A stretch of 64,000 nt of DNA from positions 8,952,492 through 9,016,491 of the forward strand of contig NC_068311.1 in the NCBI RefSeq assembly GCF_025860055.1. The letters run 5' to 3'. Position numbers and translations under genes: made by a program. Within the stretch, counting starts at the first letter, position 1. Every line of letters starts with the position of its first letter. The DNA is from Xyrauchen texanus. Lineage: Eukaryota; Chordata; Actinopteri; Cypriniformes; Catostomidae. Positions 46,616 to 58,052 of this stretch are shown piece by piece. The notes beneath the pieces were generated by a model. The model was not told the origin of the DNA. It did not search any database and saw only the letters and a program-made list of their open reading frames with translations.

Positions 46616-47041
46616 GTGGAAGGTTTGGTTTTTACATTCTCACCATGGTGTGTTTGTTCAGCTGGATCACGGCATACTACATTAAACTTCACCAGATTTT
46701 TGATTTGACAGACCTCACACCTACTCAAGGACTTAGGCTTTCTCTAAGAAAAATACTGGGGAAATCTTAGAGAAAGAGATGTGATACACTTTGCTTCCTC
46801 ATTAAGAAATGCTACACTTGAGATTGCTCAAAATGCGTGAAATAAGTGAAATAAACACTAGAGGTGCTACAACAACAATTACTTTTATTTCAATTTCGCA
46901 CAGATATGAGTAAAATGTACATATACACTTACTATCTTATGACATCAAAACCCTTTTACTAAAGTGCATTACTTGTAAGGTGGTACATTTTAAAGTTTGA
47001 ATTACATAACCAACTACATTTGCAAGCTTGTTCAAAAGATG

Positions 47042-47116
47042 ATCAAATTGCGCGGTAGCTCAACTGATAGAGCATTGCATTTGCAAACCAGTTAACTGGG
47101 CTACGAGTCCTGATGA
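47042..47116 (+). mobile_element. tRNA-derived SINE head (degraded)
   Basis: gcgcggtagctcaactgata, gagcattgcat and acgagtcctga echo a tRNA A box and B box. The anticodon arm does not fold as a functional tRNA, and downstream sequence (acatactgtaagtcg) resembles a fish SINE body. It is not called as a tRNA gene. Confidence 0.55.
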
Positions 47117-48237
47117 GCTTAAGTCGACACATACTGTAAGTCGAAAGGGTCTTACAAGCATCACAAAATTACATGATCGCTATAGTGATTGCATTTTTCA
47201 TCTCACATTCACTTTTTATTTTATAACGTGGGTTACGTTTAGGTAGGAAGTTAGGCTTTGTTGATTTAAAACTCAATTGAGCATTTTGTTCATCACGCAT
47301 TTGCTTTTTTTTTACCCTGTCAGTTAGGTTTAGGTTTAAGGTTTAGGGGAGGGACTAGGGAGGTGGGTTTTGTTGATTTAAAACTTGACAGAGCACTACC
47401 CTTAAAAACCAAATCTTGTTCAGGAGCTTTTATAGCCACACAGTGGACATTTCACATGGGATTAGGAACTACCACTACACGTGTAATGAACCACGTACTG
47501 TAATATCATTTTGAATTTAGAATTTTTTTATTTCATTTAGATCAGGCTGTTTTTATTTGATTCAGTTTGAGTTCTATTGAGAGTTTGTGAACATTAGGTC
47601 TTTTACTTTTTCAAGTGTGGCACCATTTTGCAGTCATTGTGTCTGGTTATTACTTGGGGTACACATTCAGGAAGGCTTTGAGGGTCCTTTGAAATTCTTC
47701 AAGTATAAATCTTTGGGCCCAAACACGAGAGTCTGTAGACTATAGTGATTAATGTAACAGAAATCACAACAATGTGTAAGTAAATGGATGGCCTGCCATA
47801 GCAGTGACAAATCTGGACCACTCACCCAAACGTTGTATGTTTGAACCCTGAAAAGAGCAGTCCATTAACATTGAAGTAAGTTTGGAGCAGAAGAAATAGA
47901 AATAAACCTTGTGTAAATTGTCAGCTTTACGATAAACTAAAAGGCAATTTCTAGCCATTTTACATGCACATGTGACCAGACACGATCATATTTTTTTATT
48001 AAGAAAATTCACGTTAGATCACAATTTCTTTTTTTCTAGTAAGACCTTTGATATTAGGGCAAAAATCATATTCTTGATAATAATTTTGTTTAATACTACA
48101 GTTGTTTTCCTGTAAAAAAAAATATTTATCTTTTTTTAGAAACACCTCTGCATAAGATATTTAGGTTTTTCAGAGAATGTATTTTTAACATGTGTATTTT
48201 GTCTTACTGTACTGGCAGAGTTTTTATAGTCAAAACA

Positions 48238-48398
48238 AGTGAAAAAACCTACCATTGCTAAAGAAGTAATCCAAAGTATTTAGAATATGTTACTGACCTT
48301 GAGTAATATAACAAAGTACGTTAAAAAAACGAAATTTTACAGCATGTATTCTATAATCTGTAGTGGAATACATTTCAAAAGTAATCCTCCCAACCCTG
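48238..48398 (+). repeat. Dispersed repeat C, copy 2
   Basis: Partner of 41095-41247, with small insertions. It lies directly before a SINE tail. Confidence 0.85.
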
Positions 48399-48399
48399 A

Positions 48400-48512
48400 C
48401 TATCATTTTGTGCCCTTGAACAAGGCACTTAACCTCACTTTATCTCTGTAATAAGTGCGCTGTCAGCCACTATGTATAGAGCATCTGCTAAATGATTACT
48501 TGCTCTTATGTT
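48400..48512 (+). mobile_element. SINE 3' portion
   Basis: cccttgaacaaggcacttaa, then gtgcgctgtcagccac and agcatctgctaaatga are typical of the shared 3' part of teleost tRNA-derived SINEs. The tRNA-like head is not visible. Confidence 0.6.
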
Positions 48513-48709
48513 ATTGAGTGACTGCCATGATTGACAGCATTTATTTTGAACCAACAAAACCATCTCAATGGTTCAAGAATAGCAGATGTCATATAGTCTT
48601 AGCTCTGGTAAAATGTAGGGTGTTTGCTAATTTGTTTGCCATGTCTATACTTTTGCTTATATCAGTAATGTAGAATTACAATTGCCTTTTCTCTCTGTTT
48701 GTGTTTCAG

Positions 48710-48813
48710 AGTTAAACATTCTGTGGGCAGCTCATCAGGTTCATCACAGCTCTGAACACTACAATTTGTCAACAGCACTACGCCAGTCTACCACCCAGCA
48801 GTTTTCCTCATGG
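48710..48813 (+). CDS. agmo: AGMO coding exon 4 (second His motif)
   Basis: Completes codon 136 (Glu) and encodes residues 137-170 (104 nt = 2+102). The sequence LNILWAAHQVHHSSEHYNLS, TALRQSTTQQFSSW contains the HxxHH cluster H144, H147, H148, ligands of the di-iron centre, and the strongly conserved SSE.YNLSTALRQS block. Acceptor tttcag|, donor tgg|gtatga. No defect is seen. Confidence 0.97.
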
Positions 48814-49136
48814 GTATGAGCTGCCATCTACCTCACCTGAGCCACTTTAGTCTCACTGAATGAATAGATGTCTGATTCATAAATGTTATAACCCTAAATA
48901 TAATAAACACTCTTGCTTTTGATACCAAACGCTTAAGTGCCATACAGAGAATTGTTTAGATGATAGATGTGATTAAAAAATACATATTGTGTGAACTTAT
49001 AAATGAAATGATCATCCTTAACACAAATGATCACAATTCATGTTTAAACTGCAATCATTTGGACAAGAGAGGTGATAGATCCTGTTTCCATCTATCAATT
49101 AATGAGCTCTAGCTTATTCTTAATCATTTTTTTCAG
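48814..49136 (+). other. agmo: AGMO intron 4 (323 bp)
   Basis: gtatga to tttttttcag. No feature inside. Confidence 0.9.
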
Positions 49137-49232
49137 GTGTTTTACCTTCCATTGGCGCTGGTGGTTCCTCCGTCAGTGTTTGCAGTGCACATACAGTTTA
49201 ACCTGCTCTATCAGTTCTGGATTCATACTGAG
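49137..49232 (+). CDS. agmo: AGMO coding exon 5
   Basis: 96 nt, residues 171-202: VFYLPLALVVPPSVFAVHIQ, FNLLYQFWIHTE. A hydrophobic membrane segment is followed by the conserved QFNLLYQFW(I)HTE motif with H188 and H200. Phase 0 at both ends (tttcag|gtg, gag|gtttga). Confidence 0.97.
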
Positions 49233-51931
49233 GTTTGATATCATATCTGTTTAATTTCACTGTTTCAAAGTGTTGAAAAGTGTTGTGAGAGTACAATATA
49301 TATTGAAGTAATTTCTTTAGCACCGTTCTTGAAGTCTGTAAGATGATATGATGATAACCTTGTGTGACCCTGCGTACACATGTGTGTAGGTAGTATTTTT
49401 GCTTTGCTATACAAAATTCATAATTTAAATTAATTGAACCGAATGATCTCAGTTCAGGAGACTCTGTGCTGTCAATAAATGGTTAAACTTTTAATGCATG
49501 GAGTCATGTGACAAAACAGCATAGCGCCGACCACAGTGGAGTTTGTCTTTGGGAGAAACAGCAACAAAAGTTTTTAGATTGAAACCTGTTTGAGTCAAAA
49601 GATTAGAGTCTCTAGTTTCATCCGATATGCCATTTTAAAAATGTTAGCAATTTACTGCCAAACACCATGCTGCTGCTAAACACAATGTGCACTAATGTGT
49701 ACTTTAGCGCAGTGGTTCCCAAACTGAGAGCCGCCAGTACTGCCTGGAGGTGCTGCGAAATCTCTGCTCAGTTTAATATTTGAATAGCCACCAGTTGAAA
49801 GGACTGGCAGTACGGATATCTGACTCAATTCCATACCCCCAGGCTGTTGTGTATGTGCGCATGCTCTTTATAGAGCATTCGTTTCTTGTTCGTTTCTCGT
49901 TCATTTGACACATGTAATATGTGTATTAACTTTTATTATATATATTTTTTTCATTATTAACTGTTCAATGTACAATCAACATCACAACAATCCAAACTAT
50001 TTTTATAGTTAAATTCTTACAATTAAATCAATTGGGGGGAAAAATTTAAATAAATCATACACACACAGAACACAGTCAGAGCAGAAAGAGCCCCCTTAAA
50101 GAGAAAACCTAGTTAATAAACAAACAAACAATCAAATAAATTAAATTAGTCCCCTCCCTAATGATGTGTCACATGACTAATAAAGCTAACACAAACCCGC
50201 CTGTACTTTTCGTTAGTGTTACTCACATTAGTAATGATATTTTGATATTTTATGTTATATTCTGAACAGAAGCACAAATGTACCTTATATTAAGCATCTT
50301 AAGACATGGTCGAGCCATTTTAAAAAAATCTAATCTTTTATAGGCTTGTAGTTTTGCCTGATCTGTGGCTCTGAATGCAGCCCTTAATTTTTATATTTCA
50401 TGATATATTCTAAACAGAAGCACAACTTTGCTTTTACCATCTACGTGGGCTGTAGGATCAGCTTTACATTCGAGGAAATGGATTTGGAATCACTTCCATC
50501 TTGTTGAGCTCTATTAGTGAAAACAGTCTTTACGTCTCCATTTTTCTGAAGGGTATAATTTATGCTCACTTTATAGGCTTTTTTGATGTCATGTAATTTA
50601 TTGCCATCAAATTCCCAGTCCAGATCCAACACTCGTACATGAGTTAAGTCGCGAGGGAGCTCTTTTCATTTAAGATAAAATTCAGCTGTTGCCAGACCTC
50701 TTATAACATGAAAATAATGGCCCACTGAAGTATGGTGTTCACTTATGCTGAGCTGTTTCCATTTTGCAGACGTCAAAAATCAAACACTCAAGTTAAAAAC
50801 CCGATGGTCAGCCCTAACACCTGGCCGATATATGGCTTGCATGAAGCTCAAATGGATGTTTATATCCTGGGAAAATAGGGGTTGGTGTGGATTAGGGGTG
50901 GAAATCAGCTGGGACTTGGCAATGCAATATTATATTGATATCTGGGTTGTGATACCATAATATCGCTGTACTGTATTAAGTGTGTTGCGATTCAAAACTG
51001 GGATAAATTGTGATCTTTTACTCATATTTATTTGATTTTGATGCTTTGCACAACAAGTACTGAACTTTGTGCTTGACTTGAAAACACTTGCAGTCTAGCT
51101 GTACAGTGGGTCTGTATGGACATTCAACAAATTATGGACTTACACTCTGAGTTTATATTTTGACTGAATATAAAAAATTGAGTGCTGCTCTACCGAATGC
51201 CATAGTACATTTCATCTTCTCATGGACTTGTTTGAGTGGTGATCAAACACCTTTTTACTAAAAATATCTAGCTAAAATGTATTTTCTTGGCATCAAAATA
51301 TCGCTAAATTATTGTGAGGTAAAATATTGCAATATTGAAATATACATTTTCCAATGGAACACGTGTTTGTGGGTGTGTATTATCAGACATATTGTCTTGA
51401 CTGCTTGACTCCAACTTAATGTGTTACTTTCAATCTATAAATATTGTTCTTTCCATCTGGAAATTTGGCTACCTCTCTATTTCCGCAGTTAGCAGAGTTT
51501 CAACCAAGCTCATCAGATAAGAAAACAATATGTATTAATGATGTTTCCCAATACATTTGCGAACATCTGAACCTTTCAAGGTTCCTCTGTCCCTAAAGAG
51601 GGCATTTCTTCAGAGTCTTAAGCCAAGATAAATACAAGGCACTCAATGGGGAAAATTAATCACATACTGTATGCAAGACTAATATTAATATTCAGTCTGC
51701 CTGTCGACATGAAAAAAGTTAAAGAGCAGACAACGGGCTAACCCATGATCATTTGCCTTTTTTGTGTTTTGTCTGTGTTTTACATTTAAAAGAATGACCC
51801 TTTGTGGTTGCCCTTTTGTGCATTAAAGGAAATAGTTATTATTAATGTTAATATAATGATATGGTCTTTATATTAAGTCTTTTAAGATGATTATCACTCA
51901 CCCTGAAACATTTTTTTTTTTTCATTATTAG
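49233..51931 (+). other. agmo: AGMO intron 5 (2.7 kb)
   Basis: Donor gtttga, acceptor ttcattattag after a 14-T run. AT-rich. A small fragment at 49709-49800 (cagtggttcccaaactgaga) looks like the end of a common fish DNA transposon. No gene, complete element or strong regulatory signature was recognised in 49800-51900. Confidence 0.85.
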
Positions 51932-51998
51932 CTGGTGAAAGATCTTGGACCACTGGAGTGGATTCTGAATACTCCCAGCCACCATAGAGTTCACCATG
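51932..51998 (+). CDS. agmo: AGMO coding exon 6 (third His motif)
   Basis: 67 nt (66+1), residues 203-224 and part of 225: LVKDLGPLEWILNTPSHHRVHH. The HHxxHH cluster (H219, H220, H223, H224) completes the eight-histidine signature of the superfamily. Acceptor attag|, donor g|gtaagt. Confidence 0.97.
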
Positions 51999-52956
51999 GT
52001 AAGTGATATTAGTCTTGAAAGGCACAGTGGGCCTCATTCACTAGCCATGCATCTGCATTTATTTGTGCATTAAACATGTTTTCACTCAGGAATCATGATT
52101 CATCAATAAGTTTGTACTCAAAATTCTAAATGTAATAATGAATTATCTTCTAATTTAAGGATTAAACCAAATCAAACCATGAATGTGCAAAATACAGACT
52201 GATTGCACTGAATTCCATGACAGCATGTCGAAAGTTTTACTGCTGAATTCAGACTGTGTTTACCGAAATTGGAACCACTGCCCCTAGTGGCCAAAGCTGG
52301 AAATTAAATGACCACAGCGTGGTGCCAAAATCAAGTTTTAGTTGTACATGATGTAATACAGAATACATCTTTTACTAACTGTACCCTTTAATATATATAT
52401 AAATCTGTTTTTTGTGATTCAATTGGTAACACGTTACTTGTGATCAAGTATTACCGAATGAGCGGTTGCCATGATGCATTTGTGTTGCTCAGTTGTTTAT
52501 TACTGTGCGTTAAGAGCGAAGCATTTATTTTCATCCGCACTGTCATTGAGATAATTTTCTACTTCTTATCAAGTGTATTATAATGTGACATAACACTGTT
52601 AATACTGACTGTACCCGGCATCTAAGGTAAAGCATTTCACACCTGTTAACATCAATGCAGTAAAATGATAGCAGATAACAGATAACAGTTGTTTGCTTGC
52701 TGACAGAATTCCTGTAAATTCAGGGAAAAGGGCATAGTGCTTTATGAACATGCATGCATCTAAATCAATGTATTCATTAAAACAGTGACTGTGCAAAGCA
52801 CTATGTAGTAATAGAATATGCCTTGAAGTCTATATTTTTCATTGAATTTATACCTTAGTTTTAGCTTGTTATGAAATTGCTGTATGCTCTGATTTGCTGA
52901 CTAATGGTTATGTGTTGCATGTAATAAACCATTAACAAATGAATATGCATCCACAG
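51999..52956 (+). other. agmo: AGMO intron 6 (958 bp)
   Basis: gtaagt to gcatccacag. AT-rich, with no feature that I recognise. Confidence 0.85.
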
Positions 52957-53022
52957 GCCGAAACCCATATTGCATTGATAAGAATTATGCCGGTATCTTG
53001 ATCATTTGGGACAGGATGTTTG
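52957..53022 (+). CDS. agmo: AGMO coding exon 7
   Basis: 66 nt (2+63+1), residues 225-246 and part of 247: RNPYCIDKNYAGILIIWDRM, F. It matches the invariant family block GRN.YCIDKNYAG.LIIWD..FG. Acceptor ccacag|, donor g|gtaagt. Confidence 0.97.
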
Positions 53023-53352
53023 GTAAGTTACCAATAGATGGTTTTTTGTCTGTTTTTACTTATTCAAATTATGGTGAACATGCTTCAAACATTTTTAGCT
53101 GTGGGAGATGCAGGTTTGAATCTGACATTTTATGTCCAGTGTCTAGTCAGCTCTTTTTCTCCACAGAATGATCTGCACTCCTTCTACTGTCTATGTTAAT
53201 AAAACAAGAAAAAATGTCAAAATTAAAAAAAATTATAATAGACATTTTTAATCTAACATACAAATAATATAATGTAACATTACACTTGCATTTCTGTTTT
53301 TATTTGCATTTGTAAATGATTGTGAATCTGTCTACTCTTTTTACCGTCACAG
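53023..53352 (+). other. agmo: AGMO intron 7 (330 bp)
   Basis: gtaagt to ccgtcacag. AT-rich, no feature. Confidence 0.88.
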
Positions 53353-53432
53353 GTACGTTCGCTTGGGAAAGTGATAAAGTTATCTATGGGCTCACACATC
53401 CAATCAACACATTTGAAAACTGGACTATCCAG
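53353..53432 (+). CDS. agmo: AGMO coding exon 8
   Basis: 80 nt (2+78), residues 247-273: TFAWESDKVIYGLTHPINTF, ENWTIQ. It includes the conserved YGLTHPINTFE motif. Acceptor cacag|, donor cag|gttggt, ending in phase 0. Confidence 0.96.
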
Positions 53433-53594
53433 GTTGGTACTAATTTCTAAATCTCTATTAATATTATATAATTAATTAATAAGGCTAGATGCTATTTACA
53501 CTTAGTGCACTTTAACGATTAGTTCAAATAAGTGCAAATAATGTTAGATGCTATTTACACCCCTAATTAAATAACATACAGTATAGGGGCATCA

Positions 53595-53990
53595 CTGCAG
53601 AATGTTTATTGTGTTTATTTAGTACCACAGACAACCTACACCAACCCCTACCCCTAAACCTAACTCTATACGTCTACAAAAATTAACCATGTTTTTACTA
53701 CAGTGACCATAGTATCACAATGGTATTTTGTGGTAAAATCACGAACAGTAATTTGGTATTTGTATAGTAACTATGTTTATTTTGTGGTAAAATGATAGTA
53801 ACCACAAAATAAAAATAGTTACTATACAAACACCAAATTACTGTTGTAATACTGTGGTAATTGCATTAAAACTATGGCTTACACAATATTAATATTAATA
53901 AAATAATAAAACATGGTAACAATATTACTATAGTAAAACCGTGGTCAATTTTACCTGGAATCAAACCATTCTTTCAGCGCCCTGACCTAC
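53595..53990. mobile_element. Palindromic MITE-like element
   Basis: AT-rich block of inverted tactatggt/accatagta-type words with cccctaaacctaac on its left. Its core (53745-53844) is a hairpin with 44-bp arms, 42 of 44 positions paired, and a 12-base loop. It is non-coding, and its outer limits are uncertain. Confidence 0.55.
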
Positions 53991-54292
53991 CCAGTGACTA
54001 AATCACTGTGAGAAAATCCCATTTTATTATTATTATAAATGCTAATATTATAAGGGTTGTCCGCATGAAATAAATTACATCCACACCATCATTATACCCC
54101 ACTCTATTGCAGAGACACAGTGGGCGCAGTTTGTCTTCAATTTCTATGTTTTTACTAGACTATTGGAGTGCGAACAGACATTCTATGTGGCAGGTGCAAT
54201 TTAACCTAGTACAAATAGTCACTCTGTAATAATAAGCTTATTTGTTTTATTATTTATTCATCTCGTTTGGAATTTCTTAAAGAAAGGTAGTA

Positions 54293-54583
54293 CTTTATTG
54301 GGATAATTTACCTCAAAATAAAAACGCTGTCATAATTTGCTCACCTTGTGTCACAAAAGGAGATGTTAAGCAGAATGTCTCTGTGACCATTCACTTACTT
54401 TGTATGAAAAAAAAGATGCAATGAAAATTGAATAGAAGCGAATGATGGTGAATTGAGACTAACATTTTGCCTTACATCTCATTTTGTGTTCCATGGAAGA
54501 AAGAGAATCAAATGGGTTTAGCAACAACATGAGGGTGAATAAATGAGGACAGAATTTTTGTTTTTAGATTAACTATCCCTGTA
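54293..54583. mobile_element. 'ttcaccc' MITE, near full length (diverged)
   Basis: The left end gggataatttacctcaaaat and the right end gattaactatccctg are inverted. The inner blocks tgtcataatttgctcacctt and acatgagggtgaataaatga are also inverted partners. Confidence 0.7.
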
Positions 54584-54739
54584 AGTACTGTTTTAGAGTT
54601 AGTCTTTTTATTGGGGGCTGTTTTGGGGTTACCCTTTTAACTATTGTTGGATACTAGTGTTATTGTAACAAACATGGGCTCCTCGGTGATCACTCCACAC
54701 ATTATATAAGCAAATTCTACACTGTACATAAACAGATTG

Positions 54740-55060
54740 TTTAGATTAATTTGCCCTCTCATTCTATCAAGGCCTTTGACTGGTGAAAATATCAACACAG
54801 CGAATGAATTGGGTTCATGTAATGGGTTTCTAGAGTATCGGGCCGGTTTAATTATAGAGATGTAAATATCTGGCCAGAGTCAATGGGAGCTGGGCCTCTC
54901 CTCACATTACTGCGCTCGTGGAAAAACCATGCTGTAACCATAACATTATTACTTCACTTTAAACAAATGGCTGAGGAGAGCTGAAAGATTTCAGCAAAAC
55001 CAAATGGAAGTTGTGTTTGATTATTTTCTCTGCTCTCTCCTGTGGCGTCCCAGAATAAGA
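54740..55060. promoter_or_regulatory. Candidate conserved non-coding element in AGMO intron 8
   Basis: Repeat-free block of balanced composition with tagagatgtaaatatctggc, cagagtcaatgggagctggg and aaacaaatggctgaggagag, set between transposon copies. It lacks codon-like structure. Conservation is not tested. Confidence 0.3.
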
Positions 55061-55298
55061 GCGTTCTAATGTGTGTGACAAAATCATTTAGACGCATATG
55101 ACAAAATGAGTGAGAATAACCACTTATCTTACTGTCAATTATTAAGCATGATTTTTCTATGTAAAGCTGTGAAATGATTTTTAGTGTGAGATGTCTGAAA
55201 AATGTATAAAATACTAGTCAAACGGTCAAGGATAATATTTAAAGATCCTATGAAATCAAAATTAGAGTTTTGTGGCTCTTAGCTCATTATAACTTTTG

Positions 55299-56172
55299 GC
55301 ACTTTTCCACTGCACGTTACGGTTCGACTCGCCTCAACTGTACTCACTTTACTAGTCTGAGCTTGCATTTCCACTGCAGTTTAGTGCCATTTCAACGTGG
55401 GTGGGATTATAGGCTGATCGTCATAGTTGCGCTGCCTCTACTGCCATGTCATCATCTTAAACACGACACAAATGGACCAAAACAATAACACGACCACTAG
55501 CTGTTAGCTACTAGCTCATTGTGCTGCATAAAGCAGTTGTTGTCTGGTGATTTTACACAAGTGTAACAGTTAAATTGGTCTGGTTGTTTTAGAAGCAAGC
55601 TCCTAGTCCAGATGAATCATGAGTCCAGGGCACTCACCCTCCCATTGCTCGCAAGTTTAGATAGCGTTCATTTGGTCGAACCACTTCCACATTTCCTTGA
55701 TGGTTCTGTATTCACTTTTAGTTTTTTTTACTTTTCCATACACTGTTGGTGGTTGCCGTGTGCAGCCAACAGCTGATACACTTCCTGAGAGACTTTTTCG
55801 TTTCGCTCATCGCTAACGAGTGGACCGTCTGCACCTCGTTTATTGACCACGGCGTGGTTTTGCGGACAGCCATTTCTTTTTTCACAATCGAAAGTCGCTT
55901 GAACAAATGATACTTTCTGTTGCTAACTTTAAAACTAGCGGGTTGGTGTCGCGTGTCGGAAATCCAGTGACGCTGTTAGTGACGATTCTCCCTGAACAAT
56001 CTGTGATCTGCTGGATTTTGACATCACATTTAAGCCTGCTCAGCTCGCTTGGAACCTCGACCAAGGTGGTACTAAAAAGTATTGGTACCAGGTTCTATTC
56101 ACAGTGGAAAACCCCAAAAAAGCGAGCAGAGTTGAGTTGAGTCGAGTTGTACCATGCAGTGGAAAAGCCCAT
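55299..56172 (-). mobile_element. Harbinger-like non-autonomous element with Myb/SANT fragment
   Basis: The ends are inverted: acttttccactgcacgttac at left, gtaccatgcagtggaaaagc at right, each followed inward by tcgactc/gagtcga-type words. On the minus strand (55873-55720) it reads MAVRKTTPWSINEVQTVHSL; after a frameshift the frame DERNEKVSQEVYQLLAAHGN and a further piece like KEMWKWFDQMNA follow, matching Myb/SANT-like domains of PIF/Harbinger accessory proteins. No transposase was found. Confidence 0.65.
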
Positions 56173-56367
56173 TTGAGGCCACCTATATGCTAATGTTCTC
56201 GTACAAAATTAAATGAAAGTCAGTAAGCAAATCTTTGTTCATGATGGTGAAGTAATTAAAGCCTATTGGCTATTTAAAATAGTAACAAGACCTTTAATGT
56301 ATCATTATTGGAAATACGTCAACAAAGGAAAAGAAAAACAATGCTTGTCACATGATTTCATGAGGTC

Positions 56368-56642
56368 ATTAAAGGGATAGTTCACCCAAAATGGAAAATT
56401 CTGTCATTATTTACTCAACATCATTTTTATGGGCAGGAGATGATAGGCAGAATTACATGCTCAGTAACCATTCACTTTCATTGCATAGAAAAAAATATGC
56501 AATGTAAGTGAATGGGGACTTAGATTAACATACTTGTTAACTTTTGTTTTCCACTGAAGAAAGAAAGCCATAGGTGTTTGGAATAACATGAGGGAGAGTA
56601 AAGGATGACAGAATTTTAATTTATAAGTGATCTGTCCCTTTA
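56368..56642. mobile_element. 'ttcaccc' MITE, full length
   Basis: It opens aaagggatagttcacccaaa and closes tgatctgtcccttta, with tgtcattatttactcaacat and acatgagggagagtaaagga as inner inverted partners. It is the cleanest copy in the window. Confidence 0.8.
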
Positions 56643-56725
56643 TGTGCAGCCATTAAGTGGCTTGCTTTAATGGGAACATGGAGTGTTTCATTCATAAACT
56701 CATTCCTCTTTTCTTTCCTCTGAAG

Positions 56726-56860
56726 TTCCTTAATTACCCCTACCTGTGGCAGAGGTTCTGGGAATCTGAAGGAATTTCAAATAAGCTGTCCGTCATTTTT
56801 AAAGGGCCAGGCTGGACTCCAGGAAAACCAAGACTGGGGGACATTGCTGATATTCCTGAG
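56726..56860 (+). CDS. agmo: AGMO coding exon 9
   Basis: 135 nt, residues 274-318: FLNYPYLWQRFWESEGISNK, LSVIFKGPGWTPGKPRLGDI, ADIPE. The motif SVIFKGPGW.PGKPRLG is diagnostic of AGMO. Acceptor ctgaag|, donor gag|gtggga. Both ends are in phase 0. Confidence 0.96.
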
Positions 56861-56935
56861 GTGGGAAACATATCTTTCACACAACCGTATCAATATCTTA
56901 TTCTGACAGTAGGGTTGTGTGCAATTCAGAATTTA

Positions 56936-57275
56936 AAGGAATAATTTACCCAAAAATAAAAATTATATCATTATTAACTCACTCTTATGTTGTTCCAACC
57001 CCTTCTGACTTACTATCTTCATTTGGAACACAAAAGGTGACTTTTTAAAGAATATCCTGGCCATTTTTTCCATATAAGGAAAACGAATGAAGACTGTAAA
57101 GCTCCAAAATGACAAAAAAAAATCACAATGGAAGTATTATAAAAGTGTTCCATATGACTCATTATATTCCAGGACTTCTGAAGCTAAACAATATCTTTGT
57201 ATAAGAAAAAGGCTGAAATTTAAGGTGTTATGAAGGTCTGTTGTTACCATTTCTTGAAGAGACTTGAACACATTT
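56936..57275 (+). mobile_element. 'ttcaccc' MITE copy
   Basis: aaaggaataatttacccaaa, then cattattaactcactcttat, gttgttccaaccc and tctgaagctaaacaatatct follow family order; the right end is poorly preserved. Confidence 0.65.
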
Positions 57276-57928
57276 TGTTCTAAAACATAAATTACATACA
57301 GTTATACCTCAAATGTGGATTTGCTAACAAGTTGTTACTTAAAGGTGCTTTAAGTGATTTTTTCATGGAAAGGTACGCAGTCAATTGAAATAGTCCCTGA
57401 AAGATATTAATGAAATAAGTGTCCTGAGCTTTGTCGGGAGTAACGGGATAAAAGTAGCACACGTTATGTAATCAGATTACTATTTGAGTAACGAGTGAAG
57501 TAACACAGTATTTGTTTTAGACCTTAATATTGGAGTTATTTTTAAATAAAGTAATACGTTTCTTTTGTAGACCTCTATTGCCCCTGTATTGCGAGAAGTC
57601 AGGCGTAAAATTGTGCAAACTTTGGGGAAGAGACATATTGCATGATGGCCACTGTATTTCTATAGAGTGTGAGGCCAGAGACTATTTTGCAGAGACAAGT
57701 CACTTCTATTTAAATGAATGGGAAAAATGGAACGCCCAACCAAGAAGCTCTGGCACCCAACAGTCAATGGATTTAGAAAGGAAGTCCCGCCACATGGCCC
57801 GGTCTTCATTATATACTCCCAGTGCCTGATTCAGGCCGGGGAATCAACCGGCTTGACCTACTACCCCCATTCCTGGAGGCCATTCTGCCACCGGCTGGTC
57901 TTCCCTGCCTCCTGGAATCCAGAGTAGG

Positions 57929-57991
57929 AGGAGGGGAGGGAGAGGGGAGAGAGAAAGAGAGTGGGAGAGCCCAAGAGAGAGAGGGGGGAGA

Positions 57992-58050
<59 letters not shown>

Positions 58051-58052
58051 TG
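57929..58052. repeat. (GA)n-rich purine tract
   Basis: About 120 bp of interrupted then pure GA repeats. Its Arg/Glu or Ser/Leu frames are artefacts. Confidence 0.95.

Larger units (their letters stand above)
32214..48709 (+). other. agmo: AGMO intron 3 (16.5 kb)
   Basis: Donor gtatgt, acceptor tgtttcag. It is the largest intron here and rich in repeats: a solo LTR (33401-33829), repeat B copies, nested MITEs (35697-36806), an L2 LINE (38330-40775), repeat C copies (41095, 48238), tRNA-derived SINE pieces (47042, 48400) and (GATTT)n at 45981. The stretches 32230-33390, 33840-35570, 37050-38320, 41260-42950, 43600-45850 and 46620-47030 contain no gene that I can support. A GC-richer non-repeat block at 43030-43320 is noted separately. 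Confidence 0.9.
53433..56725 (+). other. agmo: AGMO intron 8 (3.3 kb)
   Basis: Donor gttggt, acceptor ctttcctctgaag. It contains a palindromic element with a 44-bp-arm hairpin (53595-53990), a MITE (54293-54583), a repeat-free candidate regulatory block (54740-55060), a Harbinger-like element (55299-56172) and a further MITE (56368-56642). No other coding exon. Confidence 0.88.

Noticed and set aside
47042..47116. tRNA gene
   Set aside because: A-box and B-box similarity exists, but the anticodon and acceptor arms do not pair, and SINE-like sequence follows.
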